64,000 bases of DNA, from positions 96,774 through 160,773 of the forward strand of contig NZ_LFLZ01000013.1 in the NCBI RefSeq assembly GCF_001189845.1, written 5' to 3'. A program made the translations under genes and the position numbers. The notes under the pieces were generated by a model. It was not told the origin of the DNA. It ran no database searches and saw only the letters and a program-made list of their open reading frames with translations. Below, one piece after another: positions 17,726 through 25,652 of this stretch (its first letter is position 1; each line of letters opens with the position of its first letter). Origin of the DNA: Bradyrhizobium tropiciagri. Its GTDB lineage: Bacteria > Pseudomonadota > Alphaproteobacteria > Rhizobiales > Xanthobacteraceae.

Positions 17726-18377
17726 GACGTGGTCCAGTCAGGTGGGGACCGGCGTTTCGAGACGATTGCGACCGTGGCACGCATTCAATTGGTCGAACCG
17801 GACTTCCGGGCAGCGGCCGGCTCTCGGCCGCGCACTCGTCCTGCTGGTTACCGCCGCCACGCTGGCGGGCCCCGTCCGCGCCGGCGACGCGACCGGGCAG
17901 GCGAGCGTGATCGACGGCGACACCATCGAAATTCGTGCGACACGCGTACGCCTCTTCGGGATCGATGCCCCTGAACACGATCAGCTGTGCCATGACCGAC
18001 ACGGCGAGCGCTATCGCTGCGGGCAGATCGCATCGAATGCGCTTGCCGCCTTCATTGGCAGGCAGACGGTAGCCTGCGTCGAGGTCGACCGCGACCAATA
18101 CGGGCGGGCGGTCGCGGTTTGCTCCGCCGTTAAGGTCGACCTTGCCGACTGGCTGGTGCGCGGCGGGCTTGCGATCGACTGGCCGCGCTACAGCAAGGGC
18201 GACTATGCGGCCGCCGAGGCCGAGGCGCGCGCGAAGCAGACCGGCATGTGGAGCGGACGATTTGTCGAGCCCTGGCGCTACCGTCAATGCATCGGAGCCG
18301 GGGGCCGTCCGGATGCCTGTTCCAGCGACGCGAACAGCGGGACACGACAAGGCATGCGGCCGTCGGAAGCGCATTAA
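17712..18377 (+). CDS. Thermonuclease-family secreted nuclease
   Basis: Staphylococcal-nuclease-fold protein. After a poorly defined N-terminus a signal-peptide-like segment reads ALVLLVTAATLAGPVRAGDA. The SNase core follows: VIDGDTIEIRATRVRLFGID, APEHDQLC, and DRDQYGRAVAV, containing the calcium-binding Asp and catalytic Arg/Glu positions. Four Cys in the core suggest disulphides in the periplasm. No ATG start exists in the frame; TTG 17712 or GTG 17739 would have to serve, so the 5' end is uncertain and may itself carry an indel. Such nucleases are common passengers on rhizobial conjugative elements near ardC. Confidence 0.75.
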   Translation: MARRRTWSSQVGTGVSRRLRPWHAFNWSNRTSGQRPALGRALVLLVTAATLAGPVRAGDATGQASVIDGDTIEIRATRVRLFGIDAPEHDQLCHDRHGERYRCGQIASNALAAFIGRQTVACVEVDRDQYGRAVAVCSAVKVDLADWLVRGGLAIDWPRYSKGDYAAAEAEARAKQTGMWSGRFVEPWRYRQCIGAGGRPDACSSDANSGTRQGMRPSEAH

Positions 18378-18430
18378 CGTGATGGCTGAAGCGGCCGACG
18401 GCGGCGAGAGACGGGACCAAAAAAACTGGA

Positions 18431-18476
18431 CCCATGTGCATCAATCCAGAGGGCTCTTGGGCCATGTGCACATGGG
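18431..18476. repeat. CCCATGTGCA inverted and direct repeats
   Basis: CCCATGTGCA (18431-18440) is complementary to TGCACATGGG (18467-18476), and CCATGTGCA is also repeated directly at 18462-18470. The repeats lie between the nuclease gene and a lysine-rich small gene. They could be a protein-binding site; nothing identifies the protein. Confidence 0.45.
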
Positions 18477-18574
18477 GCCGGTCTGATCGTCGCCGGGAGC
18501 ATCCTTTGATGCATCCGGAGCCGACATCGAGGCTGACGCGATGCCGCGGCGGCTTGAAGCGCGGAAAGCCGCGC

Positions 18575-18655
18575 TTACTTCTTCATCTTCTTGGTCTTCT
18601 TGGCGACCTTCTTGGTTGCCTTCGCGGTCTTTGCCTTTTTCGCTTTCTTAGCCAT
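18575..18655 (-). CDS. 26-residue lysine-rich peptide
   Basis: ATG 18655 (minus), preceded by GAGAGGACC, opens a 26-codon frame beginning MAKKAKKAKTAKATKKVAKK and ending in KMKK before TAA. Fourteen of the 26 residues are Lys and most of the rest Ala or Thr, like the tail repeats of histone H1 and bacterial histone-like proteins. An 8-base stem, AAGCGCGG (18557-18564) with CCGCGCTT (18569-18576), overlaps the stop. A nucleic-acid-binding role is inferred from charge alone. A small gene of this kind is easily missed, and the ribosome-binding site supports it. Confidence 0.6.
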   Translation of the reverse strand: MAKKAKKAKTAKATKKVAKKTKKMKK

Positions 18656-18889
18656 GTGGTCCTCTCGGTTTTGTGTTGGCCTGACGTGTTCGCGAGCACC
18701 GCAAGTGGCGCACGCATCATCAAGCTAATCCGATACTAGCAAAATTGATACCGTGTTGGGTTAACGCAGCCGTTCGAGCGCTGCGGTTGCGTGACGATCA
18801 AGCAGTACAAGCACCTCACGCGTGCTGCGCAGGCGGATGCTTGCGACCGGCCGACACCAGGAGCGCGCTTTGCGAAGTCGTCAGCGGGC

Positions 18890-19135
18890 CGCCGTCGTGG
18901 AAGGCTGTCAGGCGTGTGCGTCCGGCAGCCCCGGCGGCAGCGGTAAGCTCACATAGTCCTTGCGGTCGCTTCCGCTCGCGCGGCTCGCACCGGTCTCGAA
19001 CCCAGGATGACGACGCGGAGCCTGCGTGTGTCCGCGGTCTTGCCGCGGTTGGACACGCTGCCAATGCTCATCCGTTGGATGGGGTCTTCCCTTGAGGCCG
19101 GGCGCCGATCCGGAGCATCCCGCACAGTCATGGCT
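18890..19135 (-). pseudogene. Degenerate inverted copy of the DUF736 gene
   Basis: Read on the minus strand, this stretch has NRGKTADTRRLRVVI where the intact gene at 19406 has NHDKTADAQPDFRVVT. The nucleotides encoding GKTAD and the later CGCAAGGACTATGTGAGC block match closely. Several frameshifts and gaps break the frame. It is therefore a decayed second copy lying head to head with the intact gene. Confidence 0.6.
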
Positions 19136-19405
19136 GTGCTCCTTGAGCCTTGAGAGGGGCGACCTCCTGCTTGCGGGCGTGACGACCTACGGGAAGCGCT
19201 CCGCCGTCCAAAACCCTCGCCATCTCCTTTTTTCCCCGCCGCTCCCTTGCGGCCCCGGCTCCTCGCGGCAGCTTCGCCTCAAAAAACTCGTTCACTCGGG
19301 TGCGCCGCTGCGCTTCGCCCCTGACGGGTTCGGCGGCGGTTCGCTTCCCATCACGGTCTCGCCATCGCAGGGGATCGGCCTCTGCGGCATCAAAGGAGAC
19401 AAACC

Positions 19406-19729
19406 ATGACTGCGATCGGATACGTCACCAAGACCGAGAATGGCGGCTACAAAGGGCAGCTCAAGACCGTGTCCATCCGGACCGACATCGACATCGTGGC
19501 CAACCACGACAAGACCGCGGACGCTCAGCCGGACTTCCGGGTCGTCACCCAGGGCGTCGAGATCGGCGCAGGCTGGATCCGCCGCGGAGAAAACAGCCGC
19601 AAGGACTATGTGAGCCTGTCGCTGGCCGCGCCCGAGTTCGGACCGCGCAAGCTCTACGCCAACCTCGGCCGCGCCGCCGGCCAGGACGACGAGAACGTCT
19701 TCGCGCTGATCTGGAACTCGGCGGACTGA
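19406..19729 (+). CDS. DUF736 family protein
   Basis: A 107-residue DUF736 protein beginning MTAIGYVTKTENGGYKGQLK, with VEIGAGWIRRGENSRKDYVS and YANLGRAAGQDDENVFALIW. The family is common on alphaproteobacterial conjugative elements next to relaxase and traF genes; its role is not known. The start follows AAAGGAGAC. A perfect 11-base hairpin, GGCCTCCGCGC (19742-19752) with GCGCGGAGGCC (19758-19768), follows the stop. A decayed inverted copy lies upstream at 18890-19135. Confidence 0.9.
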   Translation: MTAIGYVTKTENGGYKGQLKTVSIRTDIDIVANHDKTADAQPDFRVVTQGVEIGAGWIRRGENSRKDYVSLSLAAPEFGPRKLYANLGRAAGQDDENVFALIWNSAD

Positions 19730-19741
19730 CGCAAGCCGCAA

Positions 19742-19768
19742 GGCCTCCGCGCGCCCAGCGCGGAGGCC
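19742..19768 (+). terminator. GC hairpin after DUF736
   Basis: Perfect 11-base stem with a 5-base loop between DUF736 and the DUF2285 gene. There is no T-tract after it, so it may be a weak terminator or an RNA-stability element. The next gene's only start candidate, TTG 19772, lies right after it. Confidence 0.45.
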
Positions 19769-19771
19769 ACC

Positions 19772-20650
19772 TTGGCGCCGCAATCGCTTTCGACCATCGT
19801 CGCAGACGACTCGCCCTGGGGGCTGCGCTTGGATCGACAAGGCTTCAGTAGCCCATGGCGGAACGCAGGCGCGGCGGGCGGCCGCGATGCAATCGATGCC
19901 TACGATTCAAGCGACTGGGCCTGGGAATTCCTCCGTCGCAACCCGGACTATGCCAAGGGTTGGCGCGCCTCGGTGCCAAGGCATCTTCCTTGCATCACTT
20001 TGTCCGACGGCACGAGGCTGCTGCGTCTGCGGCGGCGCTATCCGCACGCCGAACGATGGGGGCTCTACGCCTTTGCCGATCCCCGTGCTCCGGCCCGCAC
20101 CGCTCCGGTCTTCTGGCTGGCATCCGCCAACCGCCGCCCGGTTCGTGCCCGCTGCAGGGCATCCGATGGCGTCAATGACAGTCGAGCCTCACCGCTTGCA
20201 ACGTTCAAGGTTGACCGTTCGGTGGCCATCGGCGCCGATGGGATTGCCGTGGTGATGCTGAAGGGGCAAGGCATGAACGTAGCCGTTGAACTTCACGATG
20301 TCGGGGTCCTGACCCGGCCGTCCCGGCTGGTGTTCGAGCTCGACGGGCTCGACGATCTCAACAGCCAGACCGAGCGGCTCAGGACTCTGCAGCGCTTCGA
20401 AAGGCCCGAGACAGCTCGCACCGGACGGTCGCCATTCGCCAATGATGAGCGCCTTTATCAAGCGCTGATCGCGCTCGATGAAAGCATGGCAGGCAAGACT
20501 TATCGCCAGATAGCGATCGCGATCTTCGGCGAGCAACGCGTCGCCGACGATTGGGGCGGGACGAGCCAGTTCCTGAAAGACCGCACCCGCCGTCTGGTTG
20601 CCAAGGGCCAGGAACTGATGCGCGGTGGCTATCGCGAACTTCTCGCCTGA
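19772..20650 (+). CDS. DUF6499/DUF2285 protein, FseA-like excision activator
   Basis: A 292-residue protein joining an N-terminal DUF6499-type segment (YDSSDWAWEFLRRNPDYAKGW, about 44-64) to a C-terminal DUF2285 domain (DERLYQALIALDESMAGKTY onward, about 225-290) with a helix-turn-helix look. In Mesorhizobium symbiosis ICEs the two parts are separate frames joined by programmed frameshifting to make FseA, which activates the excisionase gene rdfS; here they form one frame. The next genes, an excisionase-like HTH and traF, fit that pathway. No ATG is available near the 5' end; TTG 19772 is assumed. Role by analogy. Confidence 0.75.
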   Translation: MAPQSLSTIVADDSPWGLRLDRQGFSSPWRNAGAAGGRDAIDAYDSSDWAWEFLRRNPDYAKGWRASVPRHLPCITLSDGTRLLRLRRRYPHAERWGLYAFADPRAPARTAPVFWLASANRRPVRARCRASDGVNDSRASPLATFKVDRSVAIGADGIAVVMLKGQGMNVAVELHDVGVLTRPSRLVFELDGLDDLNSQTERLRTLQRFERPETARTGRSPFANDERLYQALIALDESMAGKTYRQIAIAIFGEQRVADDWGGTSQFLKDRTRRLVAKGQELMRGGYRELLA

Positions 20651-20777
20651 CTGGACCGCGCTTCCCCATGCGGGGTGGCGACAATTTCCGGGCCATCTTC
20701 GACACTTCCATGAGCATTCGTCCTTGACGAGGTTTCCTCTCGCTCTCGCATTTTGCGGGCATGACAGGGAAACGTCG

Positions 20778-20999
20778 ATGATGACGGAAAGCGAGAAGAA
20801 AGAGTCCGACTCTCCATTTCTGAACACGACAGAGGCGGCCGCCTGGCTGCGGCTGACCAAGAACACGCTTGAAAAGATGCGGGTCCAGGGCACAGGGCCC
20901 AATTATCGCAAGCATGGACGCTACGTCCGTTACGACATCGAAGACCTCGTCGATTATTCGAAGGCCAGCAAGCGAAAGTCGACCTCCGATGATCGCTAG
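20778..20999 (+). CDS. Excisionase-like helix-turn-helix protein (RdfS-like)
   Basis: A 73-residue MerR/excisionase-type winged helix: FLNTTEAAAWLRLTKNTLEK, then MRVQGTGPNYRKHGRYVRYD and IEDLVDYSKASKRKS. Proteins of this size in this place act as recombination directionality factors or transcription factors of ICEs. ATG 20778 is followed by a second ATG at 20781. Its TAG overlaps the start of traF by 11 bases, so translation is coupled. Position after the DUF2285 gene supports an RdfS-like job in excising the element (inference). Confidence 0.8.
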   Translation: MMTESEKKESDSPFLNTTEAAAWLRLTKNTLEKMRVQGTGPNYRKHGRYVRYDIEDLVDYSKASKRKSTSDDR

Positions 21000-21528
21000 A
21001 TCGCAGCGCTTGCGCACAAGGGCCGCCGTGCTTGCGGTAATTTCCGTGTCGATCGTCGCGACCATCGTCGCGTCGGCGCCACACGCGCCGCTCGTCGTCT
21101 ACAACGGGTCGGGCAGCGCGCCGCTCGGGTTCTATCGCCTGGAAAATCGCCTGCCCGAGCGCGGCGAGATGGCGGTGATCGAGCCGCCTGCGCTGGTCGA
21201 GTTGATGCTGGTCGCGCGTGGCCTCTTGCCGCCCTCCGTGCCGCTAATCAAGCAGATTGCCGCAGCCGGCGGAGACGAAGTGTGTCGCTCGGACGAGCCC
21301 AACGGAACAATTGCCATCAACGGAAAGGTGGTCGCCGAGACCTTCGAGAAGGGCAGAGATGGCCGAGCGCTGCCGGCATGGAAAGGCTGCATGAGGCTGA
21401 TCGAGGGAGAGTTCTTCCTGCTACAAGCGCACCCGAATTCGTTCGACTCGCGCTACTTCGGACCGGTGCTCAGATGCAATGTTCTGGGCGTGGCGCGTCC
21501 CATCTGGACGTGGAATCCTGACAACTGA
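20989..21528 (+). CDS. traF: TraF, S26-family signal peptidase
   Basis: A 179-residue inner-membrane serine peptidase that in RP4-type systems matures and cyclises the TrbC pilin. An N-terminal membrane segment (AAVLAVISVSIVATIVASAP) precedes the S26 motifs: Ser in GSGSAPLGFYRL and Lys in PLIKQIAAAGGDEVC. The chain ends FGPVLRCNVLGVARPIWTW. The start overlaps the upstream HTH gene. Its likely substrate, trbC, lies at 29239. The stop TGA overlaps an ATG at 21528. Confidence 0.9.
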   Translation: MIARSQRLRTRAAVLAVISVSIVATIVASAPHAPLVVYNGSGSAPLGFYRLENRLPERGEMAVIEPPALVELMLVARGLLPPSVPLIKQIAAAGGDEVCRSDEPNGTIAINGKVVAETFEKGRDGRALPAWKGCMRLIEGEFFLLQAHPNSFDSRYFGPVLRCNVLGVARPIWTWNPDN

Positions 21529-21782
21529 TGCGGCACGCAATGCCGATTGTGCGCGCTCCCGGAAGGGGGCGCGCATCGCTTATGTGCGCTTCTATCCGCG
21601 CGATCGTTGATCACGGCTTCGGCAACCGGAAGAGCCTGTCCATTGAGGTCCAGGGGCTGAAAGAACAGAACGAGAGAGCAAGATTAAAGGACTGGCTCTC
21701 GATGAGCCGCAAGCCCTTGTCTGCACATCCAGGAGTTGGCGATACGGCGCAACGCGATGTCGCCAATAGCCCTTCAAGGTAG
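21528..21782 (+). CDS. Doubtful 84-residue protein after traF
   Basis: ATG 21528 overlaps the traF stop (TGATG), suggesting coupled translation, but the protein resembles no family I know. In related elements a lytic transglycosylase gene often follows traF; this may be a deleted remnant of one. Low confidence that it is expressed. Confidence 0.25.
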   Translation: MRHAMPIVRAPGRGRASLMCASIRAIVDHGFGNRKSLSIEVQGLKEQNERARLKDWLSMSRKPLSAHPGVGDTAQRDVANSPSR

Positions 21783-21869
21783 TGCAAGTGCTCACCGTTC
21801 GCGTCTGCGACTTGGCGAGGGCTCATTGGCTTCACATATCCGCGGTCTTCTCAGCCGGGAAGACGCGAC

Positions 21870-23840
21870 ATGCATGGTGTCGATGACGACGAGGTCAAAC
21901 CGAAACTAGGCCGGATCGGGAACCGCAAGGCGAGAAAGCCGACCGGATATCTCCGACGTGTTCGGCAGGCCGCCGAACGCGCCGGTCCAAGGGTTGATCG
22001 CGCTTCGAATTTCTCGGGCGGCCGTATCGGCCGCGGATACGCGCAAGGTGCGGTGCTCGCCGGCCGAAGCCGGAGCGAGGGACGACGTCGGGTCGTGATC
22101 AAGGCACGGATCGTACGCATCAAGGCCGGCGATACGGGCGCCGTCCGGGCGCATCTGCGTTACGTGCAACGCGACGGCGTGACGCGAGAAGGTCAGCCCG
22201 GAGAACTTTACGACGCGGGGAGCGACCGGGCCGACGGCAAGGCGTTTACTGAACGCAGCGCCGGCGACCGCCACCAGTTTCGCTTCATCGTGGCACCGGA
22301 GGATAGCGCCGAGCTCTCCGATCTGAAGCCGTTCATCCGTGATCTGATGCGACAGATGGAGAGTGACCTCGGCTCAAGGCTAGACTGGGTCGCGGCGGAT
22401 CATTTCAACACGGGGCATCCGCATAGCCATGTCGTGCTCCGTGGCAGGGATGATGCGGGGCACGACCTCGTGATCGCTCGAGACTATATTGCCCACGGCC
22501 TGCGGGCGCGCGCCGCGGACCTTGTCACCCGTGAGCTCGGTCCCGAAACCGAGATCGAGGCCGCACGCAAGCTTCAACGGGAGGTAACGGCCGAACGGTT
22601 CACGCGGCTTGACCGGGCTATTCTGCGCGACGCCCCGCATGGTGTCCTTGAGCCTGCTGCACAGACTGCGCGGGATCCGGTCTGGCACACGATGCGGATG
22701 GGCCGGCTACGGACGCTCGAGCGGATGGGATTGGCGGAGGAAGACAAGCCCGGCCGCTGGCGTCTTGACGCCGAGCTCGAAGCGAAGCTCAGTCGCATGG
22801 ACGAGCGTGGCGACATCATCAAGACCATGCATCGCGAGCTGACAGCGGCGGGAATCTCGCGGGCGTCAGGCAGCTATGCGGTCTTCGATCCACAGCGTGA
22901 CGGTGAGCGCCTGATCGGACGGGTCGTCGGCGAAGGGTTTGCGGATGAGCTGACGGAGCGCCGCTATGTGGTGATTGATGGGGTCGACGGGCGGACACAC
23001 TATGCCGAGGTCGGCGCTCTCGGGGCTAACGAAGAGTTGCCCGCGCGGAGCATGATATTGGAGCTTAGGCCGCGTTCCGCGGAGGCTCGCCAGATCGACC
23101 GGGACATCGCTGCAGTGTCCGCTCGCAATGACAATCTTTACAGCGAGCGCCTGCACCGGGAGTTCGATCCCCAGGCATCGAGTGAATATATCGGAGCCCA
23201 CATCCGGCGACTGGAGGCGATGCGTCGGCTAGGGATGGTAAGCCGCCTTGCCGATGACGGCTGGAAGGTCGGCGAGGACTATCTCGATCGGGCGCTTCGC
23301 TATGAAGAGCTCCAGCGCGCGCGCAATCCATTCCGCGTCACGGTGCTGTCATGGCAAAGGCTCGAAGAGCTGCCGCAAGCGGTCGGTGCGACCTGGCTCG
23401 ATCGCAAGCTCCTCGGAAAGGAAACGTGCGGCCTCGCGTCAACCGGCTTCGGAGCGGAGGTCGAGACGGCATTGCGGGCGAGACGGCAATGGCTGATCGA
23501 ACAGGGGCTCGCACGAGAGGAAGGAGGGCGGATGCGTTTTGCGCGGAACATGCTGCGCGCCCTTGAAGAGCGCGAGCTGGCGGGAACCGCGGCGGGCATT
23601 TCGGCTCGTACCGGGCTTGAGTATCGCAACGCTAGGGCGGGCGATAACCTTAGCGGCGTCTACAAGCGGATGCTGACACTCAATAGCGGGCGATACGCTC
23701 TGATCGAGCAGTCGCGCGAATTTGTCCTGGTGCCCTGGCGGCCGGTTCTGGAACGCGCGCGTGGACAATTCGTCAGCGGCAGTGTTGGCGGAGCGGGCAT
23801 TTCCTGGTCGATCGGAATAAAACGGGGCATCGGCCGCTAG
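21870..23840 (+). CDS. VirD2-like relaxase with DUF3363 domain
   Basis: A 656-residue conjugative relaxase that would nick the origin of transfer and lead the strand into the recipient. The N-terminal basic region is followed by VIKARIVRIKAGDTGAVRAH and LRYVQRDGVTREG, then the metal-binding HFNTGHPHSHVVLRG at about 191-205. The C-terminal half is the DUF3363 region found in RlxS-type relaxases of rhizobial ICEs. The catalytic Tyr is probably within the LRYVQRDG segment. The 340-base upstream gap is the natural place for the nic site, but I cannot identify it. A toxin-antitoxin pair lies convergent downstream. Confidence 0.9.
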   Translation: MHGVDDDEVKPKLGRIGNRKARKPTGYLRRVRQAAERAGPRVDRASNFSGGRIGRGYAQGAVLAGRSRSEGRRRVVIKARIVRIKAGDTGAVRAHLRYVQRDGVTREGQPGELYDAGSDRADGKAFTERSAGDRHQFRFIVAPEDSAELSDLKPFIRDLMRQMESDLGSRLDWVAADHFNTGHPHSHVVLRGRDDAGHDLVIARDYIAHGLRARAADLVTRELGPETEIEAARKLQREVTAERFTRLDRAILRDAPHGVLEPAAQTARDPVWHTMRMGRLRTLERMGLAEEDKPGRWRLDAELEAKLSRMDERGDIIKTMHRELTAAGISRASGSYAVFDPQRDGERLIGRVVGEGFADELTERRYVVIDGVDGRTHYAEVGALGANEELPARSMILELRPRSAEARQIDRDIAAVSARNDNLYSERLHREFDPQASSEYIGAHIRRLEAMRRLGMVSRLADDGWKVGEDYLDRALRYEELQRARNPFRVTVLSWQRLEELPQAVGATWLDRKLLGKETCGLASTGFGAEVETALRARRQWLIEQGLAREEGGRMRFARNMLRALEERELAGTAAGISARTGLEYRNARAGDNLSGVYKRMLTLNSGRYALIEQSREFVLVPWRPVLERARGQFVSGSVGGAGISWSIGIKRGIGR

Positions 23841-23853
23841 CTCGAGCCTCTCG

Positions 23854-24444
23854 TCAGCCCGGTGCAAGTCCGACCCTGTATCGCTGCGCAAGCCGCCAGA
23901 ACCAGTCCTGATCGAGGTTGGTCTGTCGATCGATTTCTCTGACCGAGCTGCGTGCGCGATCAAACAGTGCATAGCAAAGGCCTTCGTCGTCGTGGCGGGC
24001 GTAGTAGGCGATGCCGTCGGGACTGAGCGGATGGTCGAAAAGCGCCTTCGACCAGGCTTGCGGCACGTCGTAGGGCAATCCGCCATGGACCACCTCGGCA
24101 GTCGCGCCGACAATAGCGAGCGATGGACCGGCCAGTCTGATCAGCGTCAGATCTTCTGTGATCTCGAGACGCGCGTAGGCCTTGCGACGGAGCAGGCCGG
24201 TATCGAGCAGGGTCCGTCCCGGCACGCGGAGGAACGTCTCTGCGAATGCGCCAAAAGGCTCTCGAGCTGCATAGAGAACGCCGTAGCTTCCGTCGGGAGC
24301 GTTCAATCGGCCAAGACGCGAGGTGTCGAAAAAGATCGGATCGTACTCGGCCGTGTAGAACCGATGTACAACTGTTCCTCGCCGTAGCCGGACCGGGCGA
24401 GGACGGCGGCGATCGAGATCGCCGGGCGGCAGTGGTGCGGTCAC
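23854..24444 (-). CDS. RES-domain toxin
   Basis: A 196-residue RES-family toxin; family members destroy cellular NAD+. Visible features are the basic start HRFYTAEYDPIFFDTSRLGR, GSYGVLYAAREPFGAFAETF with the conserved Arg/Tyr/Glu region, and the C-terminal LPYDVPQAWSKALFDHP and GIAYYARHDDEGLCYALFDR. It starts with GTG overlapping the antitoxin's TGA by 4 bases. Placement between relaxase and coupling-protein genes suggests it stabilises the element against loss. Confidence 0.88.
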   Translation of the reverse strand: MTAPLPPGDLDRRRPRPVRLRRGTVVHRFYTAEYDPIFFDTSRLGRLNAPDGSYGVLYAAREPFGAFAETFLRVPGRTLLDTGLLRRKAYARLEITEDLTLIRLAGPSLAIVGATAEVVHGGLPYDVPQAWSKALFDHPLSPDGIAYYARHDDEGLCYALFDRARSSVREIDRQTNLDQDWFWRLAQRYRVGLAPG

Positions 24445-25106
24445 GCGCCTTGCTGAGCCATTCGCCGGGCGGCCTCGACCACAAGTTCAACCTTGCCTTC
24501 CCGGAGCAGGTCGATCGGCTTGCGGCCGCCCAACCGATCGTCTGGCTGAGCCAGGAAATTCAGAACGGTCCAGGGGTTGTTGGTTGGCAGGGCGTCCTGA
24601 ACCGACTTGAGTCCCTCGACGACGGTGCCGTCGACGTTGAACTGGAAGGTCGGAAAGCTCCGGTGGTTACTGGGACCGGGAACGGCAAGGAGGCTGCCTT
24701 CCTGCACGCGCTTGTCGACGGCCTGCCGGGAGATTCCCCGCAGGAGCGTTCTGACCTGCTCCAGATCATACGCGCCGCCAGATCGCCGAAGATCCTCCTG
24801 CGCAATACGGACGCCTTCAAGAACGGCGAGCGCGCGGGCATCGGGCGTGAACGCGTCCTTGTTGACGACAGCAGCTTTCTTTGCGGCTTCGGAGAAGAAC
24901 CGGAACGCCTGACCCGTCAATTGCTTGTTTCGCTCACGCACCTTCTGCAGCGCGGTCGCGCTTTTGGAGACAATCGCGACCTGCGCATCGGCGGGAAGCT
25001 CCAGGCTCTTCAAAGCGCCGGGCTTCTGCTTAAGTACCATCATCACGCCGTCCCCATGGACGGACAGATCCTCGGTACCGGAGGGCTTTGACTGTGCCTT
25101 GGACAT
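24441..25106 (-). CDS. Xre/MbcA/ParS-type antitoxin
   Basis: A 221-residue antitoxin partner of the RES toxin. The C-terminal toxin-binding domain is recognisable as WTVLNFLAQPDDRLGGRKPI and DLLREGKVELVVEAARRM, the usual signature of RES partners. The middle (SGGAYDLEQVRTLLRGISRQ, AVDKRVQEGSLLAVPGPSNH) holds a helix-turn-helix. The N-terminus is longer than in many relatives. The ATG at 25106 is preceded by a promoter with an operator-like palindrome (25125-25162). It probably represses its own operon. Confidence 0.87.
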   Translation of the reverse strand: MSKAQSKPSGTEDLSVHGDGVMMVLKQKPGALKSLELPADAQVAIVSKSATALQKVRERNKQLTGQAFRFFSEAAKKAAVVNKDAFTPDARALAVLEGVRIAQEDLRRSGGAYDLEQVRTLLRGISRQAVDKRVQEGSLLAVPGPSNHRSFPTFQFNVDGTVVEGLKSVQDALPTNNPWTVLNFLAQPDDRLGGRKPIDLLREGKVELVVEAARRMAQQGA

Positions 25107-25124
25107 GAGCTGAACTCCGACCTG

Positions 25125-25162
25125 AATATTGGGCGCGTATGCAACTTTGTCAACTTTGACAA
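25125..25162 (-). promoter_or_regulatory. Antitoxin promoter with palindromic operator
   Basis: The plus strand shows TTGTCAACTTTGACAA (25147-25162), two inverted 7-base arms around CT. On the minus strand this supplies a TTGACA -35 box (25153-25148), with AATATT at 25130-25125 seventeen bases on as a -10. A repressor bound to the palindrome would block the promoter. Confidence 0.6.
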
Positions 25163-25652
25163 AACTTGATTTAGGTATTATGGTAGTGATTGGCTCGTGA
25201 TGAATTTCCGGCGGAATTCCCGCAAATCATGCGGAGAATAGGGCCGCCAATCTCCGCACGCGCCCGCATTGCAAGATCGATGGCGAGTTGGGCAGTCCGT
25301 CGCGCAGTGATGCTTTGGCCGACGCGCGGCCCTTTCGGGCCGGCAGTCGATGCGACCATCGATGTGAAGGCGTGAGCGGCCTCGTTCGATTCGTTTCGTC
25401 ACCTCGGGGCAGGCCGTGCGACGAGCTATCCGGGGCGAGGCCGGACCGGTGATCAAGTTTGATCGTGCCGTTCACCTTCAATTGAGGCGCTTCCTCAACC
25501 ACGCTGAGACTGCCGCAGCAACGATTTCACTTCGATGGATATGATCGAGCCGGATCTCGTTGCCGGCGGCGATTTTTATTCAGGTTGAATGCGAGCCGCC
25601 ATCCCGCTTTTCATCTCGACGCGCTCATTGCGAGCGTTGAGCGGGGCGGAAA
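25163..25652. other. Stretch without a convincing gene
   Basis: About 490 bases between the antitoxin promoter and traG. A minus-strand 62-codon frame at 25171-25359 (VGQSITARRTAQLAIDLAMR) looks weakly protein-like but has no clear ribosome-binding site. The traG promoter or leader must be here; I see no clear box. Confidence 0.3.

Noticed and set aside
17712..18377. Reading the nuclease gene as clearly broken
   Set aside because: Its 5' end lacks an ATG, but the catalytic domain is complete, so it is kept as a gene with an uncertain start.
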